Source: Alphaproteobacteria bacterium (GTDB lineage: Bacteria; Pseudomonadota; Alphaproteobacteria; Rickettsiales; UBA998). Taken from it: a stretch of DNA of 5,020 nucleotides. The stretch is from assembly GCA_021730835.1 (NCBI GenBank), contig JAKFYP010000024.1:1-5020 (forward strand). The letters run 5' to 3'. A program made the translations under genes and the position numbers. The notes below the pieces were generated by a model. That model worked only from the letters and a program-made list of their open reading frames with translations. It was not told the DNA's origin and searched no databases. Every line of letters starts with the position of its first letter. Position 1 is the stretch's first letter. Positions 1 through 4,990 of the stretch are shown here, piece after piece.

Positions 1-12
1 AAATTAGATGTA

Positions 13-26
13 GTCTTTTAAAAGAC
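13..26. promoter_or_regulatory. Perfect 14-bp palindrome upstream of the secreted-protein gene
   Basis: GTCTTTTAAAAGAC is a perfect palindrome centred between bases 19 and 20, about 50 bases before the next start codon. It could be a dimeric regulator's operator or the remnant of a terminator hairpin for a gene lying left of the window. A TATATT box at 44-49 could be a -10 element; the bases 17 upstream (21-26, inside the palindrome) match the -35 consensus poorly. If that promoter is real, the palindrome would overlap the -35 region. The function is inferred only from position and symmetry. Confidence 0.35.
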
Positions 27-78
27 AGACTGGTATTCGCCATTATATTTATTCAACAACTCTCTTTCCGGTAACACG

Positions 79-1317
79 ATGAGAATATATTTTACTTCCG
101 GCCTTTTCAAATCATTGTTGCTTGTCAGTGTAATAGCGCTGACCACCACATCTCCCGCCACTCTATATGCCGCCCCACCGATAGATGATGACCGGCTGGA
201 TCTGGATGTCTCGGATCGAGACCCTGCTGCGGGGGTGCATCGTTATATCTACCCTAATACGCGAACAACGCCGGGCACGATGTATATCCCCAATCCCAAC
301 CAGTTGCTGACCAATCCGATTGACCCGGTGGCCGAGAAAAATCGTAATGTGCGGGATTACATGGTGAAAAAATTGCAGCCCGATCCGAATACCCCGTCCA
401 CATTGCGTGATCGGAGCCTCATTGATTATCTGGATACCCAGTCCACGCCAAGCCCCAATGTATCGCAACTGCTTTCCAACCCGTCTTTTGATTACCTGAA
501 TAACCCGCAGCCGGTTCAGGGAAGGGGGACGGCAGATACGGTAAGCGCGATCGTGCCGGTCTCGCTTCCGACGCTGCCTGCCTTTATCCGGCCAAACTTT
601 ACTTTCTCGACGATCGGCTGGCATTTCAATTACGAGACATTCAATCACAGCGGCCGAACTATTAACGGTTCCAGCGATGCGACTGATCTGTTTCCCTATT
701 CCAGAGAACATGATTTTTACGGAAACGGCAGGGTAACGCTAAGCTCCGGCCGCAATCGCGGAGGCCGGGCGCTGCGAGTGGATATGAACGGCAGACGTGG
801 CCCCGACGGGGGAGCGGAATGGCGCAGCCATATTGCAGGAAGCGGCAGAGAAGCGGTACTGACATATTATGTCTGGTTACCGGAGATGAAAGGGCGTATC
901 AAGTTGCCCGGGCTTTGCAACCGCGACTGTCCGAACTTGAAACGACGTCCGGCCGATCCCAAAAGAGGTCAGGGGTTCAGCAGCCCTTATCAGGTGTTGC
1001 CGGATAACCGTCTGGTGCTGGAACTCAACTATCAGCATCAGCCGGGCCAATATGGGCAAATGTACCCGCTCACTCCGAAAATACCTGCCAACAGATGGGT
1101 GGAACTGACGCAGCGTGTGCGTATGAATGATACACGCGCTTCCAACGCTGAATTACAGGTCTGGGTGGATCGTAGGGAGGTGTTGCGCCTGACGGGTCTG
1201 CAACTGACGGAGCCGGGCGGACATGTAGACGGGATCCATTTTGCCGCTTACCCGACAACCGACGGGATCAAGGATACGATTTATATTGAAGATATGAATC
1301 TCTACCGGCGTAATTAA
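79..1317 (+). CDS. Secreted protein with a polysaccharide lyase family 14-like C-terminal domain
   Basis: A 412-residue exported protein. Residues 1-31 form a Sec signal peptide: basic residues R2 and K11, a hydrophobic core LLLVSVIAL (13-21), and a likely signal peptidase I cut after LYA (A31/A32). Residues 33-165 are rich in P, N, D and T and look disordered. They contain a repeated QLL(T/S)NP motif at 75-80 and 130-135, each copy preceded by a PN-rich stretch. Residues 170-410 resemble the beta-sandwich of family 14 polysaccharide lyases (alginate or glucuronan lyases): a GGAEWRSHI strand (244-252), YYVWLPE (263-269), KLPGLC (275-280), a polar strand ending NYQHQPGQYG (317-326), NRWVELTQRVRMN (338-350), then ELQVWVDRREVLRL (358-371). 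K275 lies where a KLPG lysine occurs in that family, but I cannot place the remaining catalytic residues. C280 and C284 could form a disulfide. No strong Shine-Dalgarno precedes the ATG, which is supported by the signal peptide that follows it. The gene stands alone and converges on queH. The fold is moderately supported; the substrate is unknown, and a non-catalytic carbohydrate-binding role is possible. Confidence 0.6.
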   Translation: MRIYFTSGLFKSLLLVSVIALTTTSPATLYAAPPIDDDRLDLDVSDRDPAAGVHRYIYPNTRTTPGTMYIPNPNQLLTNPIDPVAEKNRNVRDYMVKKLQPDPNTPSTLRDRSLIDYLDTQSTPSPNVSQLLSNPSFDYLNNPQPVQGRGTADTVSAIVPVSLPTLPAFIRPNFTFSTIGWHFNYETFNHSGRTINGSSDATDLFPYSREHDFYGNGRVTLSSGRNRGGRALRVDMNGRRGPDGGAEWRSHIAGSGREAVLTYYVWLPEMKGRIKLPGLCNRDCPNLKRRPADPKRGQGFSSPYQVLPDNRLVLELNYQHQPGQYGQMYPLTPKIPANRWVELTQRVRMNDTRASNAELQVWVDRREVLRLTGLQLTEPGGHVDGIHFAAYPTTDGIKDTIYIEDMNLYRRN

Positions 1318-1331
1318 CCGGATGCCGGGAT

Positions 1332-1988
1332 TCAGATCTGATACGCTTCTTCGAGCTTCTTCTCATAGAAGGTTTCGCCGATGGCGATTTTCTCGCGGCC
1401 CTGTGCTTCGCGCCAGATATTGCTGTCGCGCAAGCTGTATATACAACCGCAATATTGCTGCTGGTAGAAGGTTTCTTCTTTTGCCAACTCATACATCCGC
1501 GCCGCGCCACCCTCCTTGCGCCAGTTAAATGTCCAGTAGGTGACATCCGGGTAATGTTCCGCCGCCCGTGTGCCGCAATCATTGATCTGATCCATATTCT
1601 TCCAGCGCGAAATGCCCAGCGACGAAGTGAATACCTTAAATCCGTGCTCATGGGCATAAAGCGCCGTGCGGATAAAGCGCATATCAAAGCACATAGTACA
1701 GCGGATACCGCGCTCCGGTTCATGCTCCATACCTTTGGCCCGGTGGAACCATTCAATCACATCGTAATCGGCGTCAACAAACGGTATGCCAAGTTTCTCC
1801 GCATAGCGGATGTTCTCCTGCTTGCGTAACTCGTATTCCTTTTTGGGATGGATATTGGGATTGTAGAAAAAGATTGTCAGTTTAATCCCGGCGTCGTGCA
1901 TTTTCTCGATCAGCGGGCCGGAACATGGCGCACAGCAGGAATGCAGCAGCACTTTCTTTTCGTTATAGGGCGGGGTGAGGAGGGACAT
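1332..1988 (-). CDS. queH: Epoxyqueuosine reductase QueH
   Basis: A full-length 218-residue member of the QueH family (formerly DUF208). It catalyses the last step of queuosine synthesis, reducing epoxyqueuosine to queuosine at the wobble base of GUN-anticodon tRNAs, in the cytoplasm. It replaces the unrelated cobalamin-dependent QueG. Visible signatures are HSCCAPC (16-22), NPNIHP (43-48), RCTMCFDMR (96-104), TSSLGISRWKNMDQI (121-135) and QQYCGCIYS (177-185). The family's metal-binding cysteines are therefore present (C18, C19, C22, C97, C100, C180, C182), with an extra C138. The SLGISRWKNMDQIN-CG version is the proteobacterial form. The ATG at 1988 starts just before the family's conserved N-terminus, and an in-frame stop lies 12 bases upstream, so no longer protein is possible. 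No Shine-Dalgarno is visible: heptamer repeats run to within 6 bases of the start. It follows pnp on the same strand after 96 bases and may be transcribed with it, or from a promoter I cannot see. Confidence 0.95.
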   Translation of the reverse strand: MSLLTPPYNEKKVLLHSCCAPCSGPLIEKMHDAGIKLTIFFYNPNIHPKKEYELRKQENIRYAEKLGIPFVDADYDVIEWFHRAKGMEHEPERGIRCTMCFDMRFIRTALYAHEHGFKVFTSSLGISRWKNMDQINDCGTRAAEHYPDVTYWTFNWRKEGGAARMYELAKEETFYQQQYCGCIYSLRDSNIWREAQGREKIAIGETFYEKKLEEAYQI

Positions 1989-1994
1989 CGTGTT

Positions 1995-2036
1995 AATGAG
2001 TTAAGAGTCTTGAGTTCGGGGTCTTGAGTCCGGAGT
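1995..2036 (-). repeat. Array of six ACTCNNN heptamers abutting the queH start
   Basis: Read on the minus strand from 2036 to 1995, the sequence divides without gaps into ACTCCGG, ACTCAAG, ACCCCGA, ACTCAAG, ACTCTTA, ACTCATT. Five of the six units begin with ACTC and the sixth with ACCC. Two units are identical, giving a 14-base tandem repeat (2007-2020 and 2021-2034, 12 of 14 identical). Only AACACG separates the last unit from the queH ATG. Degenerate heptamer arrays resemble the short tandemly repeated repetitive (STRR) sequences described in cyanobacteria; whether they are related is unknown. Confidence 0.75.
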
Positions 2037-2064
2037 CCAGTAAAAAACACTAAACTCCGGACTC
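2026..2064. repeat. 11-bp inverted repeat between pnp and queH
   Basis: GAGTCCGGAGT (2026-2036) is perfectly complementary in reverse to ACTCCGGACTC (2054-2064), with a 17-base loop that reads as a run of six U in a pnp transcript. The arms are heptamers of the two opposing arrays. In RNA this would be a stable hairpin beginning 21 bases beyond the pnp stop. It could protect the pnp 3' end or weakly terminate transcription. The U run lies in the loop and not after the stem, so it is not a standard intrinsic terminator, and read-through into queH is likely. Confidence 0.5.
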
Positions 2065-2081
2065 TGACCACTAAACCCTTC
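2047..2081 (+). repeat. Opposing heptamer array downstream of pnp
   Basis: Read on the plus strand, 2047-2081 divides into ACACTAA, ACTCCGG, ACTCTGA, CCACTAA, ACCCTTC. The period is 7, and CACTAAA recurs exactly 21 bases apart (2048-2054 and 2069-2075). It is oriented away from the minus-strand array at 1995-2036, with an A-rich spacer between them. It ends 3 bases before the complement of the pnp stop codon. The match to the unit is looser than in the first array. Confidence 0.55.
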
Positions 2082-2084
2082 TGC

Positions 2085-4328
2085 TTATCCGTTGCGGCGG
2101 CGGCGGCGTCCACCGCGCTCTTCACTGTCGCCGTCACGGTCGCCGCGCTCCGGGCGTTCTCCACGATCACTCCGGTCACGGTCACGATCCCGGCTGCGTG
2201 GCGCCGAGCGTTCCGGCGGCTCAATGCCTTCGATTTCCTCACCGGTTTCCTGATCCACCATACGCATGGACAGGCGGCATTTGCCGCGCTGATCAACCTC
2301 GATCAGCTTAACGTAGACCTCATCACCCTCACTCAGCACATCGCGGACACTGGGGATGCGCTCGCCGGTAATCTCGGAGACATGCACCAGCCCATCGCGT
2401 GCGCCCATGAAATTGATGAACGCGCCAAAATCAACGATGCTGACCACTTTGCCGCGATAGATTTTACCCGGCTCCGGCTCTTCGACGATACCGGCGATCC
2501 ATGCCAGCGCCGCGTCGGCCTGCGATTGATCAACCGCCGCCACATGCACCGTGCCATCGTCCTCAATGTCAATTTTCGCGCCGGTCGCTTCGCAGATTTC
2601 GCGGATGACCTTACCACCCGTGCCGATAACCTCGCGGATTTTATCCTTGGGGATATGGATGGTGGTAATACGCGGCGCATTCTGGTTGACATCCCCCCGC
2701 GCTTCGCTGAGGGCCTTGGCCATCTCACCGAGAATATGCTTGCGGCCATCATGTGCCTGATTGAGCGCCACCTGCATAATCTCCTCGGTGATGCCGTCTA
2801 TCTTGATATCCATTTGCAGGGCGGTAATCCCTTTGTCCGTCCCGGCTACCTTGAAATCCATATCACCGAGATGGTCTTCATCGCCCATGATATCGGAGAG
2901 CACAATAAAGTCTTTGCCTTCCTTGATCAGCCCCATCGCAATCCCGGCAACCGGGCGCTTGAGCGGCACGCCCGCATCCATCATGGAAAGCGAAGCACCG
3001 CAGACCGTCGCCATCGAAGAAGAACCGTTAGATTCGGTGATCTCTGAGACAATGCGGATGGTGTAGGGAAATTCATCGCCTTTGGGCAGCAGGGAGCGCA
3101 CGGCGCGCCACGCCAGCTTGCCGTGGCCGATTTCGCGGCGACCCGGCGCTTTGAGGAACGAAGCTTCGCCGACCGAGTAGGGCGGGAAGTTGTAATGCAG
3201 CAGGAAGCTTTCTTTATATTCGCCTTCCAGCGCGTCAATGATCTGCTGATCCTGCGACGTGCCGAGCGTGGTGACGACCAGTGCTTGCGTCTCACCCCGG
3301 GTAAAAAGGGAAGAGCCATGCACTCGCGGCAGCACGCCTACTTCGGCAAGAATCTGGCGCACATCGGCAGGGCCGCGCCCGTCAATACGCTTTTGCGATT
3401 TCACCAGATCGGTACGCACGATTTTGGCTTCCAGCTTTTTCAGCGTACTGGAAACCTGCACCGCTGAATGCACTTCGCCATGCAGTAGTTTTTCCGAAAC
3501 TTCCGAGCGAATTTCCGCCAGACGGTTAGCCCGCTCCTGCTTGCCTTTAATCGCGTAGGCATCGCGGAATCCATGCTCCGCCAGTGCTGCCGCGTCTTTT
3601 TTCAGTACTTCAGCATGCGGGTATTCATGCAGCTCCCATGGCTCATTGGCGGCGGATTCCGCCAGCGCGATGATCAGGTCGATGACTGGCTGCATCTCAC
3701 GATGGCCGAACATCACCGCGCCAAGCATCACATCTTCGGGCAGTTCCGCCGCTTCGGATTCGACCATCAGAACGGAGGATTGCGTACCGGCAACCACGAG
3801 GTCGAGCTGGCTGTCGGGCAGTTCGTCACGCGTCGGGTTCAGCACATACTCACCGTCAATATAAGCGACCCGCGCCCCGGCAATCGGCCCCATGAAGGGA
3901 ATGCCGGAAATAGTCAGCGCCGCCGATGCGCCAATCAGCGCAACGATATCAGGATCGTTCTGCTGATCGTGGGCGAGCAGCGTGCAGATCACCTGCGTTT
4001 CATTCTTGAATGCCGAGGGGAATAGCGGGCGGATCGGGCGGTCGATCAGGCGCGAGGTGAGGGTTTCTTTTTCGCTGGGGCGGCCTTCGCGCTTGAAGAA
4101 CCCGCCGGGGATTTTCCCGGCTGCGAAGGTTTTTTCCTGATAATTCACCGTCAGCGGGAAAAAGTCGATATCCGGCTTGGGTTGCTTGGCGGCGACGGCA
4201 GTGCAAAGCACGGTGGTGTCTCCGTAGGTGACCAGCACCGCCCCGTCAGCCTGACGGGCGAAACGACCGGTTTCCATTGTTAGTGTGCGGCCATCCCATT
4301 CAATTGATTTCTTTACGATATTAAACAT
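2085..4328 (-). CDS. pnp: Polynucleotide phosphorylase (PNPase)
   Basis: A 747-residue 3'-to-5' exoribonuclease that degrades RNA phosphorolytically to nucleoside diphosphates and can add tails in reverse. It acts as a cytoplasmic trimer, usually with RNase E in a degradosome. Domains in order: first RNase PH domain (about 12-145, with FFKREGRPSE at 77-86 and RLIDRPIRPLFP at 93-104), helical linker (about 150-310), and second, catalytic RNase PH domain (about 312-545). The catalytic domain carries SNGSSSMATVCG (433-444) and GDEDHLGDMDFKVAG (482-496); D485, D491 and K493 match the catalytic residues of E. coli PNPase. A KH domain follows with GTGG at 569-572, then an S1 domain (about 621-690). 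Residues 704-747 form an Arg/Asp/Glu-rich tail ending in five arginines, which makes the protein longer than the E. coli enzyme (711 residues). The start has a good Shine-Dalgarno and the usual N-terminus. It is intact, with no frameshift. rpsO is not immediately upstream. Confidence 0.99.
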   Translation of the reverse strand: MFNIVKKSIEWDGRTLTMETGRFARQADGAVLVTYGDTTVLCTAVAAKQPKPDIDFFPLTVNYQEKTFAAGKIPGGFFKREGRPSEKETLTSRLIDRPIRPLFPSAFKNETQVICTLLAHDQQNDPDIVALIGASAALTISGIPFMGPIAGARVAYIDGEYVLNPTRDELPDSQLDLVVAGTQSSVLMVESEAAELPEDVMLGAVMFGHREMQPVIDLIIALAESAANEPWELHEYPHAEVLKKDAAALAEHGFRDAYAIKGKQERANRLAEIRSEVSEKLLHGEVHSAVQVSSTLKKLEAKIVRTDLVKSQKRIDGRGPADVRQILAEVGVLPRVHGSSLFTRGETQALVVTTLGTSQDQQIIDALEGEYKESFLLHYNFPPYSVGEASFLKAPGRREIGHGKLAWRAVRSLLPKGDEFPYTIRIVSEITESNGSSSMATVCGASLSMMDAGVPLKRPVAGIAMGLIKEGKDFIVLSDIMGDEDHLGDMDFKVAGTDKGITALQMDIKIDGITEEIMQVALNQAHDGRKHILGEMAKALSEARGDVNQNAPRITTIHIPKDKIREVIGTGGKVIREICEATGAKIDIEDDGTVHVAAVDQSQADAALAWIAGIVEEPEPGKIYRGKVVSIVDFGAFINFMGARDGLVHVSEITGERIPSVRDVLSEGDEVYVKLIEVDQRGKCRLSMRMVDQETGEEIEGIEPPERSAPRSRDRDRDRSDRGERPERGDRDGDSEERGGRRRRRNG

Positions 4329-4333
4329 ATAGC

Positions 4334-4340
4334 TTTCCTT
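4334..4340 (-). promoter_or_regulatory. Ribosome binding site of pnp
   Basis: On the minus strand AAGGAAA lies 5 bases before the pnp ATG; its AGGA core (4339-4336) is 7 bases away, an optimal distance. It confirms the start and is the only strong Shine-Dalgarno among the three larger genes of the window. Confidence 0.8.
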
Positions 4341-4403
4341 TCATTATTATCTATCTCCAACCGCTTTTTTTAAAAACCGCGAACACCCATCCACAAACAT
4401 CAA

Positions 4404-4437
4404 GGCCCATCGGCGATATACCGCAGTCAGCATGGCC
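4404..4437. promoter_or_regulatory. Imperfect inverted repeat over the predicted pnp transcription start
   Basis: On the minus strand GGCCAT (4437-4432) pairs with ATGGGCC (4410-4404), with one bulged G and a 21-base interior containing a weak CGG/CCG pairing. The predicted pnp start point (about 4431) falls just inside the left arm. A transcript from that promoter would then not contain the whole stem, which suggests a DNA operator more than an RNA hairpin. If transcription starts further upstream, it would be a 5' hairpin comparable to the one through which PNPase and RNase III autoregulate pnp in E. coli. Both readings are inference. Confidence 0.35.
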
Positions 4438-4445
4438 CTTATAGT
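4417..4445 (+). promoter_or_regulatory. Possible promoter of the small divergent gene
   Basis: TATAGT at 4440-4445 matches five of six bases of the -10 consensus; TATACC at 4417-4422, 17 bases upstream, matches only half of the -35 consensus. It would give a leader of about 43 bases before the TTG start at 4495. The -10 box overlaps the pnp -10 box on the other strand. Confidence 0.25.
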
Positions 4446-4466
4446 CGGGTTAAACCGTTAAAACAA
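4438..4466 (-). promoter_or_regulatory. pnp: Predicted sigma-70-type promoter of pnp
   Basis: On the minus strand TTGTTT (4466-4461) and TATAAG (4443-4438) are separated by exactly 17 bases. The -10 box matches five of six consensus bases and the -35 box three of six. Transcription would start near 4431, giving a pnp leader of about 100 bases. It is the best promoter-like match I found between pnp and the divergent gene. A transcript entering from the right of the window is not excluded. Confidence 0.45.
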
Positions 4467-4482
4467 GGGACATCTCCGGAAA

Positions 4483-4488
4483 AGGGAG
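4483..4488 (+). promoter_or_regulatory. Ribosome binding site that fixes a TTG start
   Basis: AGGGAG, within AAAGGGAGAG, lies 6 bases before TTG at 4495. An in-frame stop (TAA, 4459-4461) rules out a much longer protein, and no ATG or GTG lies between that stop and the TTG. The Shine-Dalgarno is the main reason for accepting the rare start codon. Confidence 0.6.
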
Positions 4489-4494
4489 AGAAGT

Positions 4495-4848
4495 TTGGGC
4501 TTTTTAACTTTAAGAGCCGACCCAGACCGGGCCTTTGAGAAAATTGTGTTGCCAGAACAGCCGGATTCAGAAGTATTACGGCCCTTCTGGGAAGCGATGG
4601 CCAAAGCATCAGGAGCGAAAATGGTGCAGGAGACACTTGGTGATCCCGGCTCTATTGCCGCAGCCGGGCGGGCCGAGCGCGATGCCCAGAGCATGCTCGA
4701 GAATCGCTGGAAAGAACAGGATAAATCCGCTCCCCCCATGTTAAACAGCGCTGTTAGCAAGGCTATTGCCACCGGTCTGCAGAAAGCAAAAGAGAACCTG
4801 ATGCTCCAGACCGCCCACCAGCCACAGGGCGGCATGATCATGGGATAA
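4495..4848 (+). CDS. Small protein of unknown function, TTG start
   Basis: I do not recognise this 117-residue protein. It has no signal peptide, membrane segment or cysteine. After a short N-terminus (MGFLTLRADPDRAFEKIVLP), residues 22-105 look mostly helical: EVLRPFWEAMAKASGAKMVQ, then an A/E/R-rich stretch with AAAGRAERDAQSMLENRWKE, then NSAVSKAIATGLQKAKENLM. The C-terminus is Gln/Gly/Met-rich (QPQGGMIMG). It is rich in charged residues and alanine, suggesting a soluble cytoplasmic helical protein, perhaps a protein- or RNA-binding accessory. The rare TTG start is supported by a well-placed Shine-Dalgarno. Base composition matches the neighbours. The gene is transcribed away from pnp and is followed by a cluster of hairpins. 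It could be a lineage-specific gene or the remnant of a longer one; the short AFEKIVL string faintly recalls flagellar rod-binding proteins, too weakly to assign. Confidence 0.6.
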   Translation: MGFLTLRADPDRAFEKIVLPEQPDSEVLRPFWEAMAKASGAKMVQETLGDPGSIAAAGRAERDAQSMLENRWKEQDKSAPPMLNSAVSKAIATGLQKAKENLMLQTAHQPQGGMIMG

Positions 4849-4865
4849 CTAAAACAGGTTTGTAT

Positions 4866-4916
4866 TCTCCCCGGACTTGGCCTATAGAGGCAACACGCAT
4901 GCCTGCTACCGGGAGA
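4866..4916. repeat. Hairpin 1 of the right-end cluster, with a branched interior
   Basis: TCTCCCCGG (4866-4874) pairs with CCGGGAGA (4909-4916), giving 8 pairs and one bulged C. The interior offers two short stems that compete for the same bases: GCCT/AGGC (4880-4883 with 4888-4891, loop ATAG) or AGGCA/TGCCT (4888-4892 with 4900-4904). It begins 17 bases after the stop of the small gene. It could be a 3' end structure or part of a small RNA; no U tract follows. Confidence 0.5.
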
Positions 4917-4920
4917 CGGC

Positions 4921-4955
4921 TCAATTCTAAACCGGCTTTGGCTGTTTAGAATTGA
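4921..4955. repeat. Hairpin 2: perfect 12-bp inverted repeat
   Basis: TCAATTCTAAAC (4921-4932) and GTTTAGAATTGA (4944-4955) are perfect reverse complements around an 11-base loop, which can close further through GGC/GCT pairing. The stem is A/T-rich, unlike the hairpins on both sides. It has no poly-U tail in either direction. It may be half of a bidirectional terminator, a protein-binding site or a dispersed repeat. Confidence 0.6.
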
Positions 4956-4956
4956 C

Positions 4957-4976
4957 GGGCTTGCGACTGCAAGCCC
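4957..4976. repeat. Hairpin 3: GC-rich stem with tetraloop
   Basis: GGGCTTGC (4957-4964) pairs perfectly with GCAAGCCC (4969-4976) around the loop GACT. It lies one base after hairpin 2 and directly abuts hairpin 4. No run of T or A follows on either side, so a standard intrinsic terminator is not shown. Confidence 0.6.
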
Positions 4977-4990
4977 ACCGCTTGTGCGGT
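4977..4990. repeat. Hairpin 4: short GC stem with tetraloop
   Basis: ACCGC (4977-4981) pairs with GCGGT (4986-4990) around TTGT; a sixth C-G pair (4976 with 4991) is possible if hairpin 3 gives up its last pair. It is the last of four hairpins stacked in about 125 bases. Confidence 0.5.

Noticed and set aside
163..711. 182-codon minus-strand open frame inside the secreted-protein gene
   Set aside because: The plus-strand frame has a clear signal peptide and a domain-like C-terminus, while this one has only a basic, featureless product.
1306..1330. CCGG repeats at the end of the lyase-like gene as a convergent terminator
   Set aside because: Only 4-bp CCGG self-complementary stems and no T tract; too weak to call.
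1455..1829. Plus-strand open frame opposite queH
   Set aside because: queH is conserved over its full length; this frame is its complement.
2382..3047. Long plus-strand open frame inside pnp
   Set aside because: It is antisense to the well-conserved catalytic and KH coding region of pnp. Its protein has no recognisable domain and no ribosome binding site was seen.
3573..4025. Plus-strand open frame opposite the N-terminal part of pnp
   Set aside because: An antisense shadow of a conserved gene; the His/Arg/Gln-rich composition is typical of the complement of pnp codons.
4361..4380. T7A5 tract flanked by CCGC as a terminator or second pnp promoter
   Set aside because: The flanking CCGC copies are direct, not inverted, and no -10 box lies at a proper distance from the TTGATG at 4403-4398.
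4458..4841. 127-codon minus-strand open frame opposite the small gene
   Set aside because: It has no visible ribosome binding site and a Cys/Trp/Pro-rich composition unlike a real domain. The plus-strand frame has a good Shine-Dalgarno, so I prefer it, though neither has a recognised homologue.
4921..4955. Integron attC-like site
   Set aside because: The arms end in TCTAAAC and GTTTAGA, which do not fit the RYYYAAC and GTTRRRY cores, and no integrase or cassette is nearby.
4866..4990. Known riboswitch, tmRNA, 6S or SRP RNA
   Set aside because: I looked for the conserved cores of cobalamin, TPP, SAM and glycine riboswitches and for tmRNA and SRP signatures and found none. This was by eye only.
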